Position numbers and translations under genes: made by a program
Notes under the pieces: generated by a model
Database searches by the model: none
Seen by the model: the letters and a program-made list of their open reading frames with translations, nothing else
Told to the model about the DNA's origin: nothing
Part shown: one piece after another, positions 23,731 to 32,459 of the stretch
Numbering within the stretch: position 1 is the stretch's first letter
Layout of the letters: each line of letters starts with the position of its first letter
From: Allobosea sp. BH3
GTDB taxonomy: Bacteria; Pseudomonadota; Alphaproteobacteria; Rhizobiales; Beijerinckiaceae
Assembly: GCF_025499465.1 (NCBI RefSeq)
Contig: NZ_JAIMCA010000001.1
Span: forward strand, 1 to 64,000
Length of the DNA: 64,000 nucleotides
Reading direction: 5' to 3'

Positions 23731-25071
23731 TCAGGAGGCGCGGGGCAGCGCCTCCAGGAACCGTGCCGGCTCGCCCCGCGACGGATTCGTCAGCTCGCCC
23801 TCCCACATCACCTTGGTGCCGCGCACATAGGTGCCGACCGGCCAGCCAGTGACGGTGACGCCGTCATAGGGCGTCCAGCCACATTTCGAGGCGATCCAGT
23901 CATTGGTGATCGTCTGCTTGCGCTTCATGTCGACGACAGTCAGGTCGGCGTCATAGCCGACAGCGATGCGGCCCTTGCCTTCCAGCCCGAAGATGCGCTG
24001 CGGGCCATGGCTGGTCAGGTCGACGAAGCGCTCCAGCGTCAGCCTGCCGGCATTCACATGGTCGAGCATGACCGGCACCAGCGTCTGCACGCCCGGCATG
24101 CCGGAATGGCTCGCCGGATAGGCATGGTGCTTCTCCTCATGGGTATGCGGCGCGTGATCGGAGCCGAGCACGTCGACGATGCCCTGCTCGACTCCCCACC
24201 AGATGCGTTGGCGGTGGCTGTCGTCGCGGATCGGCGGGTTCATCTGGGCATAGGTGCCGAGACGCTCGTAACAGTCGGGCGCGACCAGTGTCAGGTGGTT
24301 CGGCAGAACCTCGACGGTCGCGACGTCCTTGTGGTCCTTGAGGAAGACCATCTCCTCGCCCGTCGAGATGTGCAGGATATGGACGCGCGCCCCCGTCTCG
24401 CGCGCGATCCTGACCAGACGTTTTGTGCAGGTCAGCGCCACTTCCGGTGAGCGCCAGACCGGATGGCTCGACGGGTCGCCCTCGACGCGCAAGGGCATGC
24501 GCTCGCGCAGCATCATTTCGTCTTCGGAATGGAAGGCCGCGCGCCGGCGCGTGCGCTTCAGGATTTCGGCGACGCCCCTGTCGTCCTCCACGAGCAGGTC
24601 GCCGGTCGAGGAGCCCATGAACACCTTGATCCCGGCCGCGCCCGGCAGGCGCTCCAGCTCCGGCACCTCGGCGGCATTCTCGTGCGTGCCGCCGACCCAG
24701 AAGGCGAAGTCGCAATGCATGCGATGCCGACCGCGCTTCACCTTGTCGGCGAGCGCCTCGGGCGTGGTCGTCTGCGGAATGGTGTTCGGCATCTCGAAGA
24801 CGCAGGTGACGCCACCCAGCGCCGCCGCGCGCGAGCCGGTCTCCAGATCCTCCTTATGGTCGAGCCCCGGCTCGCGGAAATGCACCTGGCTGTCGATGAC
24901 GCCGGGCAGGACATGCAGGCCGGTGCAATCGACGACCTCGCCGGCCGAGGCTTGGCTGAGGTCGCCGATCGCCATGATCTTGCCGCCGGTGATGCCGAGA
25001 TCGCGCCGGACCTGCCCGTCCTGGTTCACCACCGTGCCGCCCTTGAGGATGACGTCGTAGGTCTGGGGCAT
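23731..25071 (-). CDS. pyrC: Dihydroorotase (class I)
   Basis: A 446-residue amidohydrolase of the dihydroorotase/allantoinase branch. The metal site is readable: VIDSQVHFREPG (His-x-His), the carboxylated Lys in GIKVFMGSSTG, HILHIST, and the Asp in VLGSDHAPHTHEEK. It closes N-carbamoyl-aspartate to dihydroorotate in pyrimidine synthesis. The GSSTG after the Lys and the APHTHEEK segment favour dihydroorotase over allantoinase or hydantoinase. GGAGAA five bases upstream supports ATG 25071. It stands alone between the YCII pair and the divergent ygfZ operon. Confidence 0.9.
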   Translation of the reverse strand: MPQTYDVILKGGTVVNQDGQVRRDLGITGGKIMAIGDLSQASAGEVVDCTGLHVLPGVIDSQVHFREPGLDHKEDLETGSRAAALGGVTCVFEMPNTIPQTTTPEALADKVKRGRHRMHCDFAFWVGGTHENAAEVPELERLPGAAGIKVFMGSSTGDLLVEDDRGVAEILKRTRRRAAFHSEDEMMLRERMPLRVEGDPSSHPVWRSPEVALTCTKRLVRIARETGARVHILHISTGEEMVFLKDHKDVATVEVLPNHLTLVAPDCYERLGTYAQMNPPIRDDSHRQRIWWGVEQGIVDVLGSDHAPHTHEEKHHAYPASHSGMPGVQTLVPVMLDHVNAGRLTLERFVDLTSHGPQRIFGLEGKGRIAVGYDADLTVVDMKRKQTITNDWIASKCGWTPYDGVTVTGWPVGTYVRGTKVMWEGELTNPSRGEPARFLEALPRAS

Positions 25072-25221
25072 GGGGTTCTCCGGGCGGTTGAGTGAAAGAC
25101 CGATGCAGCCTACCTATCGGCCAAAGCGCCGTCTCGGAAGCCCAAACAGTTTTCGGGTGTCGCCATCATCGCCATTCGGCTGACGAGCCTAGGCCCGACA
25201 TCAGAACTGGAACGGCTGCCC

Positions 25222-26109
25222 ATGTCCGCAACCCGATTGATCGACAGCGGCGTCATCCGCGTCAGCGGAGAGGACGCGCGGGATTTCCTGCAGAACCTCG
25301 TCACCAACGAGATGGACCTGGTAACGCCGGGCCATGCGGGCTACGGCGCGCTGCTGACACCGCAGGGCAAGATCATCTGCGACTTCTTCATCGTCGCCCT
25401 GCCTCCGGAGGACGGTGGCGGCTTCCTGCTCGACGTGCCGCTGCTGCAAACCGCCGATCTGATGAAACGACTGAAGCTCTATAAGCTGCGCGCCAAGGTG
25501 ACGCTCGACGACCTGACCGAGGCCAGCGCCGTCATTGCATCCGCCGACGGCGCGCCGCTGCCGGCCGATGCCGGCATCGTCTATGACGATCCGCGCTTGG
25601 CCGAGCTGGGCCAGCGCGCCATCGCCGACGCCGCGGGCATCGATGCGCTCGTGACCGCCGAGCCGGAGAGCTATCACGCCCGCCGCGTCGCGCTCGGCAT
25701 CCCCGCCGGAGGACGCGATTTCGCCTATGGCGACGCTTTCCCGCACGAGGCGCTGCTCGACCAGCTCGGCGGAGTCTCCTTCAAGAAGGGCTGCTATATC
25801 GGGCAGGAGGTCGTCTCCCGCATGCAGCATCGCGGCACCGCCCGCACCCGCATCGTCCCGGTGGTCTTCGACGGCGGCATAGCCGCCGAGACCGGTTCGG
25901 AAGCTGCCGCCGGCGGCAAGCCGCTCGGCACCATCGGCACCACCGCCAACGGCCGGGCACTCGCCGTGCTCAGGCTCGACCGGCTCGCCGATGCGCTCGC
26001 AGCCGGCGAGACGCCCATGGGCGGCGGGCTCGCCTTCCATCTTGCGGACAAGCCGGGCTTCATCCGCTTCCCCTTCCCCGGCGAACCGGGTTTCGGAGCC
26101 GCCGCATGA
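25222..26109 (+). CDS. ygfZ: Folate-binding protein YgfZ (Fe-S cluster maintenance)
   Basis: A 295-residue GcvT-like protein. The YgfZ signature KKGCYIGQEVVSRMQHRG is present; its cysteine is the family's conserved functional residue. The N-terminal RVSGEDARDFLQNLVTNEM and the LLTPQGKIICDF segment match the family as well. YgfZ/IBA57 proteins bind tetrahydrofolate and help in repair or assembly of certain Fe-S enzymes such as MiaB-type proteins. It starts an operon with tag (four-base overlap) and the HD hydrolase. Confidence 0.93.
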   Translation: MSATRLIDSGVIRVSGEDARDFLQNLVTNEMDLVTPGHAGYGALLTPQGKIICDFFIVALPPEDGGGFLLDVPLLQTADLMKRLKLYKLRAKVTLDDLTEASAVIASADGAPLPADAGIVYDDPRLAELGQRAIADAAGIDALVTAEPESYHARRVALGIPAGGRDFAYGDAFPHEALLDQLGGVSFKKGCYIGQEVVSRMQHRGTARTRIVPVVFDGGIAAETGSEAAAGGKPLGTIGTTANGRALAVLRLDRLADALAAGETPMGGGLAFHLADKPGFIRFPFPGEPGFGAAA

Positions 26110-26750
26110 ACGACGTCCCTGTCCTGACCGAAGAACGCGTTGCGATTCAGGGGCCGGACGGCAAGTTCCGCTGCCGCTGGCCGGGTACGGACCCGCTCTA
26201 CCTCGCCTATCACGACACCGAATGGGGCGTGCCGGAATATGATTCCCGCGCGCTATGGGAAAAGCTGATCCTCGACGGCTTCCAGGCCGGCCTCTCCTGG
26301 ATCACGATCCTGAGGAAGCGCGACGCCTTCCGCGCCGGCTTTGCCGGTTTCGAGCCGGAAGCGGTAGCGCGCTTCACCGAGGCCGATGTCGCGCGCCTGC
26401 TCGCCGACCCCGGCATCATCCGCCACCGCGGGAAGATCGAGGGCACGATCAAGAGCGCACAGGCCTATCTGAAGCTGAGCGAGCGCGAGCCCTTCGCCGA
26501 TTTCCTCTGGAAGCATCTCGACGGACGCGTGCTGCAGAACAGCTTCCGCGCGCAGGGCGAGGTTCCGACCCAGACCAAGGTTTCCGAGGCGATCTCGAAG
26601 GAACTCAAGAAGGCCGGCTTCACCTTCTGCGGCCCGACCATCGTCTACGCCTTCATGGAGGCCTGCGGGCTGGTCAACGACCACCTGACCGGTTGCTTCC
26701 GCTACGCCGAGTGCGCGGCGCTGGCCCGCGACACGCGCCCCGCAGCCTGA
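26106..26750 (+). CDS. tag: DNA-3-methyladenine glycosylase I
   Basis: A 214-residue Tag-type glycosylase that excises 3-methyladenine. Zinc ligands fit the family: a Cys near the N-terminus in KFRCRWPG, His in YHDTEWG, and the C-terminal VNDHLTGC. Substrate-pocket residues are in YHDTEWGVP and FQAGLSWITIL. The N-terminal extension (NDVPVLTEERVAIQGPDGK) is longer than in E. coli Tag. The ATGA overlap with ygfZ and TGATG overlap with the next gene mark a coupled three-gene operon. Confidence 0.95.
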   Translation: MNDVPVLTEERVAIQGPDGKFRCRWPGTDPLYLAYHDTEWGVPEYDSRALWEKLILDGFQAGLSWITILRKRDAFRAGFAGFEPEAVARFTEADVARLLADPGIIRHRGKIEGTIKSAQAYLKLSEREPFADFLWKHLDGRVLQNSFRAQGEVPTQTKVSEAISKELKKAGFTFCGPTIVYAFMEACGLVNDHLTGCFRYAECAALARDTRPAA

Positions 26751-27355
26751 TGGCCCGCCAACCCGAACCGCCGCGCGCCTGGCAGCGCATGCTCTCCGGG
26801 CGACGGCTCGACCTGCTCGATCCTTCCCCGCTCGATGTCGAGATCGAGGACATCGCCCATGGGCTCGCCCGAGTCGCGCGCTGGAACGGCCAGACGCGCG
26901 GGGCTCACTCCTTTTCGGTGGCGCAGCACTGCCTGCTGGTCGAGGCCATCGCCGACCATCTCAATCCGGATTGGAGCGATGCCTGGCGGCTGATGGCGCT
27001 GCTGCACGATGCGCCCGAATACGTCATCGGTGACATGATCTCGCCCTTCAAGGTCGTAATGGGCGATGCCTACAAGAGCGTGGAGCTGCGCCTGCTGACC
27101 GCGATCCACCTGCGCTTCGGCCTGCCGGCCACCATGCCGGCCGTGCTCAAGCGCAAGACCAAGGAGGCCGACACCATCGCCGCCTTCTTCGAGGCGACGC
27201 AGCTTGCAGGATTCGGCCGCGAGGAGGCCCTGAAGTTCTTCGGACGGCCGCAGGCGCTGCCCGCCGCCGTCCTCGCCTGGCTCCAGCCGCTCGACACCGA
27301 AACGGCCCAGAGCCGCTTCCTTGCCCGCTTCGCGGAGCTTTCCTCGACGGCTTAG
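26750..27355 (+). CDS. HD-domain hydrolase (YfbR-like 5'-nucleotidase family)
   Basis: A 201-residue HD-superfamily protein. The metal-binding His is in HSFSVAQHCLLV, the HD doublet in LLHDAPEYVIGD, and a downstream Asp in KEADTIAAFF. The arrangement matches YfbR, a deoxyribonucleoside 5'-monophosphatase; a nucleotidase role is therefore likely but not proved. The ATG shares one base with the tag stop. It converges with the TadG-like gene, overlapping it by four bases. Confidence 0.85.
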   Translation: MARQPEPPRAWQRMLSGRRLDLLDPSPLDVEIEDIAHGLARVARWNGQTRGAHSFSVAQHCLLVEAIADHLNPDWSDAWRLMALLHDAPEYVIGDMISPFKVVMGDAYKSVELRLLTAIHLRFGLPATMPAVLKRKTKEADTIAAFFEATQLAGFGREEALKFFGRPQALPAAVLAWLQPLDTETAQSRFLARFAELSSTA

Positions 27356-28662
27356 TGTGTCAGACGCACCGCGCTGATCTCGTTGGCGATCGCCTTGAAG
27401 ACCGGGTCGAGCTGGGAAGCGTTCTGGACGTTGTAATACATCGCATCCGTGCTGGCGCATTTGCGCAGCAGGGTTTCGTTCCCGGCGATGACGCGGATGG
27501 TGTAGAGGCCGATGCCCGCATCCTTGATGTTCGTGCAAGCCAGCTCGGTGCGCTTGTCGATATTCGGATTCGACGTCGAGCCATCCCCTTCGAAGCGGTT
27601 CTGCGTATTGTCGCCGTCCGTCAGCAGGATCATGTACTTCTTCAGCCGCGGCTCGGTCGCGGGCTTCGCTTCGGTATAGGGGGCTCCTGGCGAAAGCGTC
27701 GCCGCCCCCCAAACCGCACCGATGGTAACGTTGGTTGCTCCCACGGGCGTCATGTCGTCGACACGACTTTCGAGGGCGGTCCAATTGGACGTGAGTGGCA
27801 GGATCTCCGCGAGCGTGGACTGGCCGCACCAGAAAGCCGGGTACTGCTGGGCGCTCGCCGCATAGGACCCGCCATCCATGGTGTCGTAGTTCTGGTCGCG
27901 ATCCGCGATGCAGCCTTGCGCGCTGGTGGACCAGGTCGCCTTCGTCATCGTCTCGGTATCGCAGACTTGTTGCTTGCGCCCGTTGATCGTCACGTTTCGG
28001 CAATTGACCTGCCGGGTCATGCCGTAGCGCATCCACTCCGCGTCCTTGAAGCTGCGAGGGATACGGACCTGCGTATTGAACGGCACAATCGAAATACGGA
28101 TCTGGTCCGGATCGATCGCAGCGTCCTTCATGATCTTGAGCAGGCTCTTCGACGCCGTCTTCAGCGCGGTCATCTTGCCGTTCTGAGCCATCGAGCCCGT
28201 GTTATCGAGAACGAGCGCCAATTCGATCGTGTTCGTTCCCCAGGTCGATTGGGCATTGGTGGCGACGGGGATATACTGGGTGCCGAGCACACGCGCGATC
28301 GTCGTCGGCATGTTCGCATTGGCCTCGATCTTGATCGTGCGCTGCGTGCGGTCGATCGTCACCACGGCGTTGGTGAAGGACTCCTTCGCATCGGGCGGGA
28401 GATTGTCGCGGATCCAGGAATCGATCCGGGTCCTGAGCTGCGCATCGGTCAGCTTCTGCGCATCGCGCGCCGCCATCAGCGATGCCGCGTCGATGGCCGA
28501 GCTCAGCGCCTGGCGCACATTGCTCGCCCGCGAGTAGTCCACCGAGACGCCGACGACGCCCGTCAACGGAACGATGGCGAGACCGGTCATCACCAGCACG
28601 TTGCCGCGCCGATCCCGGCCGAACCGCCGAACCATCTCCATGAGGGAAGCGATCTTGAACAT
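27352..28662 (-). CDS. TadG-like pilus/envelope protein with VWA domain
   Basis: The 436-residue protein begins with a TadE/TadG-type prepilin-like segment: FGRDRRGNVLVMTGLAIVPL, then a hydrophobic helix and SVDYSRASNVRQALSSAIDAASLMAARDA. A von Willebrand A domain follows with the MIDAS motif DNTGSM at ~153-158 and the later ILLTDGDNT. Such proteins sit in the inner membrane or periplasm and are associated with Flp/Tad pili, but no tad genes lie nearby, so this is an orphan copy, a common situation in Rhizobiales. Several cysteines lie in the domain's insertions (NCRNVTING, VCDTETM, GCIADRD, FWCGQ). Confidence 0.87.
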   Translation of the reverse strand: MFKIASLMEMVRRFGRDRRGNVLVMTGLAIVPLTGVVGVSVDYSRASNVRQALSSAIDAASLMAARDAQKLTDAQLRTRIDSWIRDNLPPDAKESFTNAVVTIDRTQRTIKIEANANMPTTIARVLGTQYIPVATNAQSTWGTNTIELALVLDNTGSMAQNGKMTALKTASKSLLKIMKDAAIDPDQIRISIVPFNTQVRIPRSFKDAEWMRYGMTRQVNCRNVTINGRKQQVCDTETMTKATWSTSAQGCIADRDQNYDTMDGGSYAASAQQYPAFWCGQSTLAEILPLTSNWTALESRVDDMTPVGATNVTIGAVWGAATLSPGAPYTEAKPATEPRLKKYMILLTDGDNTQNRFEGDGSTSNPNIDKRTELACTNIKDAGIGLYTIRVIAGNETLLRKCASTDAMYYNVQNASQLDPVFKAIANEISAVRLTH

Positions 28663-28962
28663 GGCACCTGACCCCCTGATCGAATTGCCGCATTCGACCT
28701 GGGAACCCTGACGCCGGGGAACTTACGAATTACTGAAACCGATTTTAGGAACTCGGGCCTTTCCTCACATTTTAACGGCAGACGCCCTGCCGCAGCGTCA
28801 TGACGCGCCTATGCGCCCAGGAATGCATCCACAAGTTGCAAGAAAGGTACTCTGCAGCTTTTGCCAATTATTTCCATATTTGCACAGGTGATCATCGTTT
28901 TTTCGGCATTTTGAAAAAGAGACTTTCGGAGGATCATTCGTCCGAACAGTCGGAGGAACACC
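28663..28962. other. Divergent promoter region, tadG-like / malate synthase
   Basis: A 300-base gap with no supported gene. The part near 28850-28920 is AT-rich against the surrounding GC, with TTTTGCCAATTATTTCC and ATTTGCACAG, and probably carries the malate synthase promoter and control sites. I could not identify a specific operator. Confidence 0.5.
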
Positions 28963-30570
28963 ATGTCGGACACCCCCACCATCACCTTGCCGGCCGGCGT
29001 CGTCATCAAGGGCGCCCTGCAGCCGCGCTTCGAGGAGGTCTTGACCACGGAGGCGCTCGCCTTCGTCGCCGACCTCCATCGACGCTTCAACGAGACCCGC
29101 AAGCGCCTGCTCTCCCTGCGCACCGAGCGGCAGAAGCGCTTCGATGCCGGCGAGACGCCCGACTTCCTGCCCGAGACCCGGCATATCCGCGAGGGCGACT
29201 GGACCGTCGCGCCGATCCCGGCCGACCTGCTCGACCGCCGCGTCGAGATCACCGGCCCCGTCGACCGGAAGATGATCGTCAACGCGCTGAACTCCGGCGC
29301 CAAGGTCTTCATGGCCGATTTCGAGGACGCGTCCTCACCGGTCTGGACCAACATGGTCGAGGGCCAGCTCAACCTGAAGGACCGCTGGGCGGGCAAGATC
29401 GACTTCACCGAGCCGACGACCGGCAAGGCCTACAAGCTGGGCGCCAAGCTCGCCGTGCTGATCATCCGCCCGCGCGGCTGGCACCTGCCCGAGCGCCACA
29501 TCGAGATCGACGGCGAGATCGCCTCGGGCTCGCTGGTCGATTTCGGCCTCTATGTCTTCCACAACGCCAAGGCGGCGCTGGCGGCCGGCTCCGGCCCCTA
29601 TTTCTACCTGCCGAAGCTGGAGAGCCATCTCGAGGCCCGGCTCTGGAACGACGTCTTCGTCGCGGCGCAGAGCGCGCTCGGATTGAAGAACGGTACGATC
29701 AAGGCCACCGTCCTGATCGAGACCCTGCCCGCCGCCTTCGAAATGGACGAGATCCTGTACGAGCTGCGCGAGCACATCGCCGGCCTCAATTGCGGCCGCT
29801 GGGACTACATCTTCTCCTTCATCAAGAAGCTCGCCCGCAACAAGGCCTTCGTCCTGCCGGACCGCTCGCAGGTGGTGATGTCGAAAGCGTTCCTGCGCGC
29901 CTATTCGCTGCTGCTGATCAAGACCTGCCACAAGCGCGGCGCCTTCGCGATGGGCGGCATGGCGGCGCAGATCCCGGTCAAGAACAATCCGGAAGCCAAC
30001 GCCGCCGCCTTCGCTAAGGTCAAGGCCGACAAGGAGCGCGAGGCCGGCGACGGCCATGACGGCACCTGGGTCGCCCATCCCGATCTCGTCCCGGTCGCGA
30101 TGGAGGTCTTCGACCGGCTGATGCCGCAGGCCAACCAGCTCGGCAAGAAGCGTGAGGATGTCAGCATCGCCGCGAAGGACCTGCTGGAAGTCCATCAGGG
30201 CACGCGCACCGAGGAAGGTTTCCGCGAGAACATCCGCGTCGGCGTGCAGTACATCGAGGCCTGGCTGCGCGGTCGCGGCGCCGTGCCGATCTACAACATG
30301 ATGGAGGACGCCGCGACGGCCGAGATCAGCCGCGCCCAGATCTGGCAGTTCGTCCAGTACGGCGTGGCGCTCGAAGGCGGGATCAACGCCGACGCCGCCC
30401 TGTTCAAGCGCTGCCTGCCCGAGGAGATGGAGCGCGTGAAGAACGAGCTCGGCGCGGAGAACTATGCCAAGGGCCGCTTCCCCGAGGCGATCGCTCTGTT
30501 CGAGACGCTCTCGCTGGCGCCGAACTTCGAGGACTTCCTCACCGTCCCGGCCTACGGCAAGCTCGCCTGA
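28963..30570 (+). CDS. aceB: Malate synthase A
   Basis: A 535-residue malate synthase that condenses glyoxylate with acetyl-CoA to malate. It carries the A-type landmarks: [21 protein letters not shown] with the Mg-binding acids, RPRGWHLPE, the [15 protein letters not shown] stretch, the catalytic region [14 protein letters not shown] and [11 protein letters not shown]. Length fits isoform A (about 530), not the 720-residue G isoform. The start has a strong GGAGGAA seven bases upstream. Isocitrate lyase is not adjacent, so the glyoxylate shunt genes are split in this genome or this enzyme serves glyoxylate from other sources. A terminator follows. Confidence 0.97.
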   Translation: MSDTPTITLPAGVVIKGALQPRFEEVLTTEALAFVADLHRRFNETRKRLLSLRTERQKRFDAGETPDFLPETRHIREGDWTVAPIPADLLDRRVEITGPVDRKMIVNALNSGAKVFMADFEDASSPVWTNMVEGQLNLKDRWAGKIDFTEPTTGKAYKLGAKLAVLIIRPRGWHLPERHIEIDGEIASGSLVDFGLYVFHNAKAALAAGSGPYFYLPKLESHLEARLWNDVFVAAQSALGLKNGTIKATVLIETLPAAFEMDEILYELREHIAGLNCGRWDYIFSFIKKLARNKAFVLPDRSQVVMSKAFLRAYSLLLIKTCHKRGAFAMGGMAAQIPVKNNPEANAAAFAKVKADKEREAGDGHDGTWVAHPDLVPVAMEVFDRLMPQANQLGKKREDVSIAAKDLLEVHQGTRTEEGFRENIRVGVQYIEAWLRGRGAVPIYNMMEDAATAEISRAQIWQFVQYGVALEGGINADAALFKRCLPEEMERVKNELGAENYAKGRFPEAIALFETLSLAPNFEDFLTVPAYGKLA

Positions 30571-30602
30571 GCAGGCTTCCGAGCCTTCAGGAATCGGACG
30601 CG

Positions 30603-30635
30603 AAGCGCCGCCGTAAGGCGGCGCTTCCGTTTCGG
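30603..30635 (+). terminator. Terminator after malate synthase
   Basis: A perfect 10-bp stem AAGCGCCGCC / GGCGGCGCTT (30603-30612, 30617-30626) with a GTAA loop, followed by CCGTTTC; the U-tract is imperfect. Confidence 0.65.
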
Positions 30636-30685
30636 CGGGACTGCACATGGTTCCGCGCAAGATCGGCATGCGGTAGGAGGAGACC

Positions 30686-31249
30686 ATGGATTTCCTGCCC
30701 CGCCTCGCCGCCACCGTCGACCACTATCGCAGGGAGGTCGCCGACCGGCGGGAGCACCTTTCCCTGTTGCGCTGGCAGATCGGACAGGGCCATCGGCTCG
30801 ACAGCCGCGACACCTTTCCCGGCCACCTCACCACCAGCGCCTTCGTGCTGTCGCCGGACCATGCCCAGGTCCTGCTGATCGACCATATCGTCATCGGCCG
30901 CTGGCTCCAGCCGGGAGGGCACTGGGAAGAAGCCGAAGATTTCCACCAATCGGCCGCGCGCGAGGCCCTTGAGGAAACCGGGGTCCAAGGGATGAGCCTG
31001 CACCCCTGGCACAGCAGCGCCGACATTCCCTTCACCATCGACAGCCATGACGTTCCGGGCAAGCCCGCTCGCGGCGAGCCGGACCATGTCCATCACGATC
31101 TGCAATACCTCTTCCTGGCCGATGCCCGGCAGCCGCTCGTAGCCCAGGTCGAGGAGGTCCACGCTGCCGCCTGGAAGCCGCTAGGGCTGCTCGCCGAGAT
31201 CGCGCCCCGTGCGCTGGCACGCATCGCAACATTAAAGCCGCCGGGATGA
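30686..31249 (+). CDS. NUDIX hydrolase
   Basis: A 187-residue NUDIX protein. The Nudix box is GGHWEEAEDFHQSAAREA followed by LEETG. The region before it (FVLSPDHAQVLLIDHIVIGRWLQPGG) and the late HVHHDLQYLFLADA resemble the branch with long N-terminal helices often annotated as NUDIX hydrolase without a substrate. AGGAG precedes the ATG by five bases. It ends just before a group of AACAT repeats and is otherwise monocistronic; unrelated in sequence detail to the NUDIX enzyme at 20 kb. Confidence 0.9.
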   Translation: MDFLPRLAATVDHYRREVADRREHLSLLRWQIGQGHRLDSRDTFPGHLTTSAFVLSPDHAQVLLIDHIVIGRWLQPGGHWEEAEDFHQSAAREALEETGVQGMSLHPWHSSADIPFTIDSHDVPGKPARGEPDHVHHDLQYLFLADARQPLVAQVEEVHAAAWKPLGLLAEIAPRALARIATLKPPG

Positions 31250-31285
31250 TGTTGCGGCAACGCAACATGTAACATCATAACATCT
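31246..31285. repeat. Cluster of AACAT/ATGTT repeats
   Basis: ATGATGTTGC (31246-31255) is followed by GCAACAT (31262-31268), TAACATCAT and TAACATCT, so that AACAT recurs every 7-9 bases and ATGTTGC/GCAACAT forms a dyad. It lies just after the NUDIX stop and about 130 bases before the outer-membrane protein gene; possible multi-site operator or RNA hairpin. Confidence 0.4.
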
Positions 31286-31354
31286 CCGATCTCGGAATGA
31301 CGCTCGCGTGCGGAATGCCCTTGCGGCAGAGTCGGCATTGGAAAGGCGATTCCA

Positions 31355-31377
31355 CTATTGCAAATAATTTGCAATAG
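31355..31377. promoter_or_regulatory. Fur/Mur-like 7-1-7 dyad upstream of an outer-membrane protein gene
   Basis: CTATTGCAAAT (31355-31365) and ATTTGCAATAG (31367-31377) are perfect inverted repeats around one A, 33 bases before the start codon. The core TGCAAAT-A-ATTTGCA follows the 7-1-7 pattern of Fur-family boxes (TGATAAT-N-ATTATCA in E. coli). A metal-responsive operator is inferred. Confidence 0.55.
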
Positions 31378-31410
31378 CATTATCGAGCTTTCACCTGACT
31401 GGAGCCCGTG

Positions 31411-32310
31411 ATGTCGCCTCGCCTTGTCGTTCTCTCTCTGCTTGCCTTCACGACCGCGACCGCAGCTACCGCCGCTGACCTGCCGTCCCGAAAGAGCGCG
31501 CCGCCACCGGCGCCCGTGCTCTCCGCCTGCACCGAGAGCGAGGGCATCCCGACGGACGCCTTCGGCTTCACCACCGGCTCGGACGTCGCGGAGAAGGGCT
31601 CCTTCGGTCCGAGCCTGACCTATAACGGCGCCTTCGGCACCCGCACCGGCACATCGAACGGCCATGCCCTGACCCTGCAGGGCTCCTATGGCCTGTTCCC
31701 CTGCTTCGAGATTGGCCCCTATGCCCTCGGCTCCTTCACCAATGCCTCGGCCGGCGGCATCAGTGCTGACGAACGCAGCTACGGCGCCGGCGTCGAGATG
31801 AAGTACCGGCTGCTCGGGCGGGACCTGCATGGGTTCGGCCTGACCGTGGTGGTCGACCCCAGCGTCAATCGCATCGACCCGGAAGGCGCCGGCCGCTTCA
31901 CCGTCTACAACACGGGCCTTCGGCTCTTCGCCGACAAGACACTGATCCCTGGCAAGCTCTACGCCGCCGTCAATCTCTCGCAGGACATGACCTGGACCGG
32001 CCCCTCGCCCTACGGCCGCTCATCGACCTTCACGGTCGGCGGCTCGCTCGCCTGGCAGGTGCAGGACGGGCTCTATCTCAGCGGCGAGGTCCGCCACCTG
32101 CGCGCCCATAACGATCTCGGCTTCAGCAACGAGGCCGGCTACGCCACCTTCGCCGGCCCCGGCGTCTTCTGGCAGGCAACGAAGCAGCTCGCCCTCTCCG
32201 CCGCCTACAACATTCAGGTCGCCGGCAAAGCCAAAGGCGAGCCCGGCAATCTCGACCTGACCAATTTCAGTCAGCACCTCGTCAAGGTAAAGCTCGGCTA
32301 TAGCTTCTGA
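31411..32310 (+). CDS. Outer-membrane beta-barrel protein, unknown
   Basis: A 299-residue protein with a signal peptide (cleavage after ATAATAA, leaving DLPSRKSAPPP). The rest alternates polar and aromatic residues in short strands and ends ...LVKVKLGYSF with a terminal Phe, the usual signal for BAM insertion. I recognise no specific family; the DLP-rich N-terminus is shared with Rhizobiales Omp25/Omp31-like proteins, and the body could be a small porin or transporter. GGAG six bases upstream supports ATG 31411 over the GTG at 31408. A Fur-like dyad directly upstream suggests metal-dependent expression, and a strong terminator follows. Confidence 0.72.
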   Translation: MSPRLVVLSLLAFTTATAATAADLPSRKSAPPPAPVLSACTESEGIPTDAFGFTTGSDVAEKGSFGPSLTYNGAFGTRTGTSNGHALTLQGSYGLFPCFEIGPYALGSFTNASAGGISADERSYGAGVEMKYRLLGRDLHGFGLTVVVDPSVNRIDPEGAGRFTVYNTGLRLFADKTLIPGKLYAAVNLSQDMTWTGPSPYGRSSTFTVGGSLAWQVQDGLYLSGEVRHLRAHNDLGFSNEAGYATFAGPGVFWQATKQLALSAAYNIQVAGKAKGEPGNLDLTNFSQHLVKVKLGYSF

Positions 32311-32337
32311 GATTTCGACCGTTCATTCTGGTCCGGA

Positions 32338-32373
32338 GGCGGCCGCGGCGACGCGGCCGCCGTTATGTTTTTG
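32338..32373 (+). terminator. Terminator after the outer-membrane protein gene
   Basis: GGCGGCCGCG (32338-32347) pairs perfectly with CGCGGCCGCC (32352-32361) across a GCGA loop, followed by GTTATGTTTTTG. Confidence 0.75.
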
Positions 32374-32390
32374 TATGGCCCGCCATCACG

Positions 32391-32419
32391 TTGACATACT
32401 CCGGGGCAGTATCATACGA
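32391..32419 (+). promoter_or_regulatory. Promoter of the frmR-frmA formaldehyde operon
   Basis: TTGACA at 32391-32396 is a consensus -35 element; a -10 of the type CATACG/ATACGA lies 16-17 bases downstream. Operator 1 occupies the spacer between them. Confidence 0.5.
32396..32412. promoter_or_regulatory. Candidate FrmR operator 1
   Basis: ATACT-CCGGGGC-AGTAT: a 5-7-5 dyad whose centre is a G tract, the form of CsoR/RcnR/FrmR-family operators. It overlaps the -35/-10 spacer, so binding would block RNA polymerase. Confidence 0.65.
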
Positions 32420-32433
32420 GGAGTTCGATACAG

Positions 32434-32450
32434 ATACTCCGCCCCAGTAT
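32434..32450. promoter_or_regulatory. Candidate FrmR operator 2
   Basis: ATACT-CCGCCCC-AGTAT: the same half-sites with a C tract, that is, operator 1 in inverted orientation, 38 bases centre to centre downstream and ten bases before the frmR start codon. Confidence 0.65.
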
Positions 32451-32459
32451 GGTTACAGT

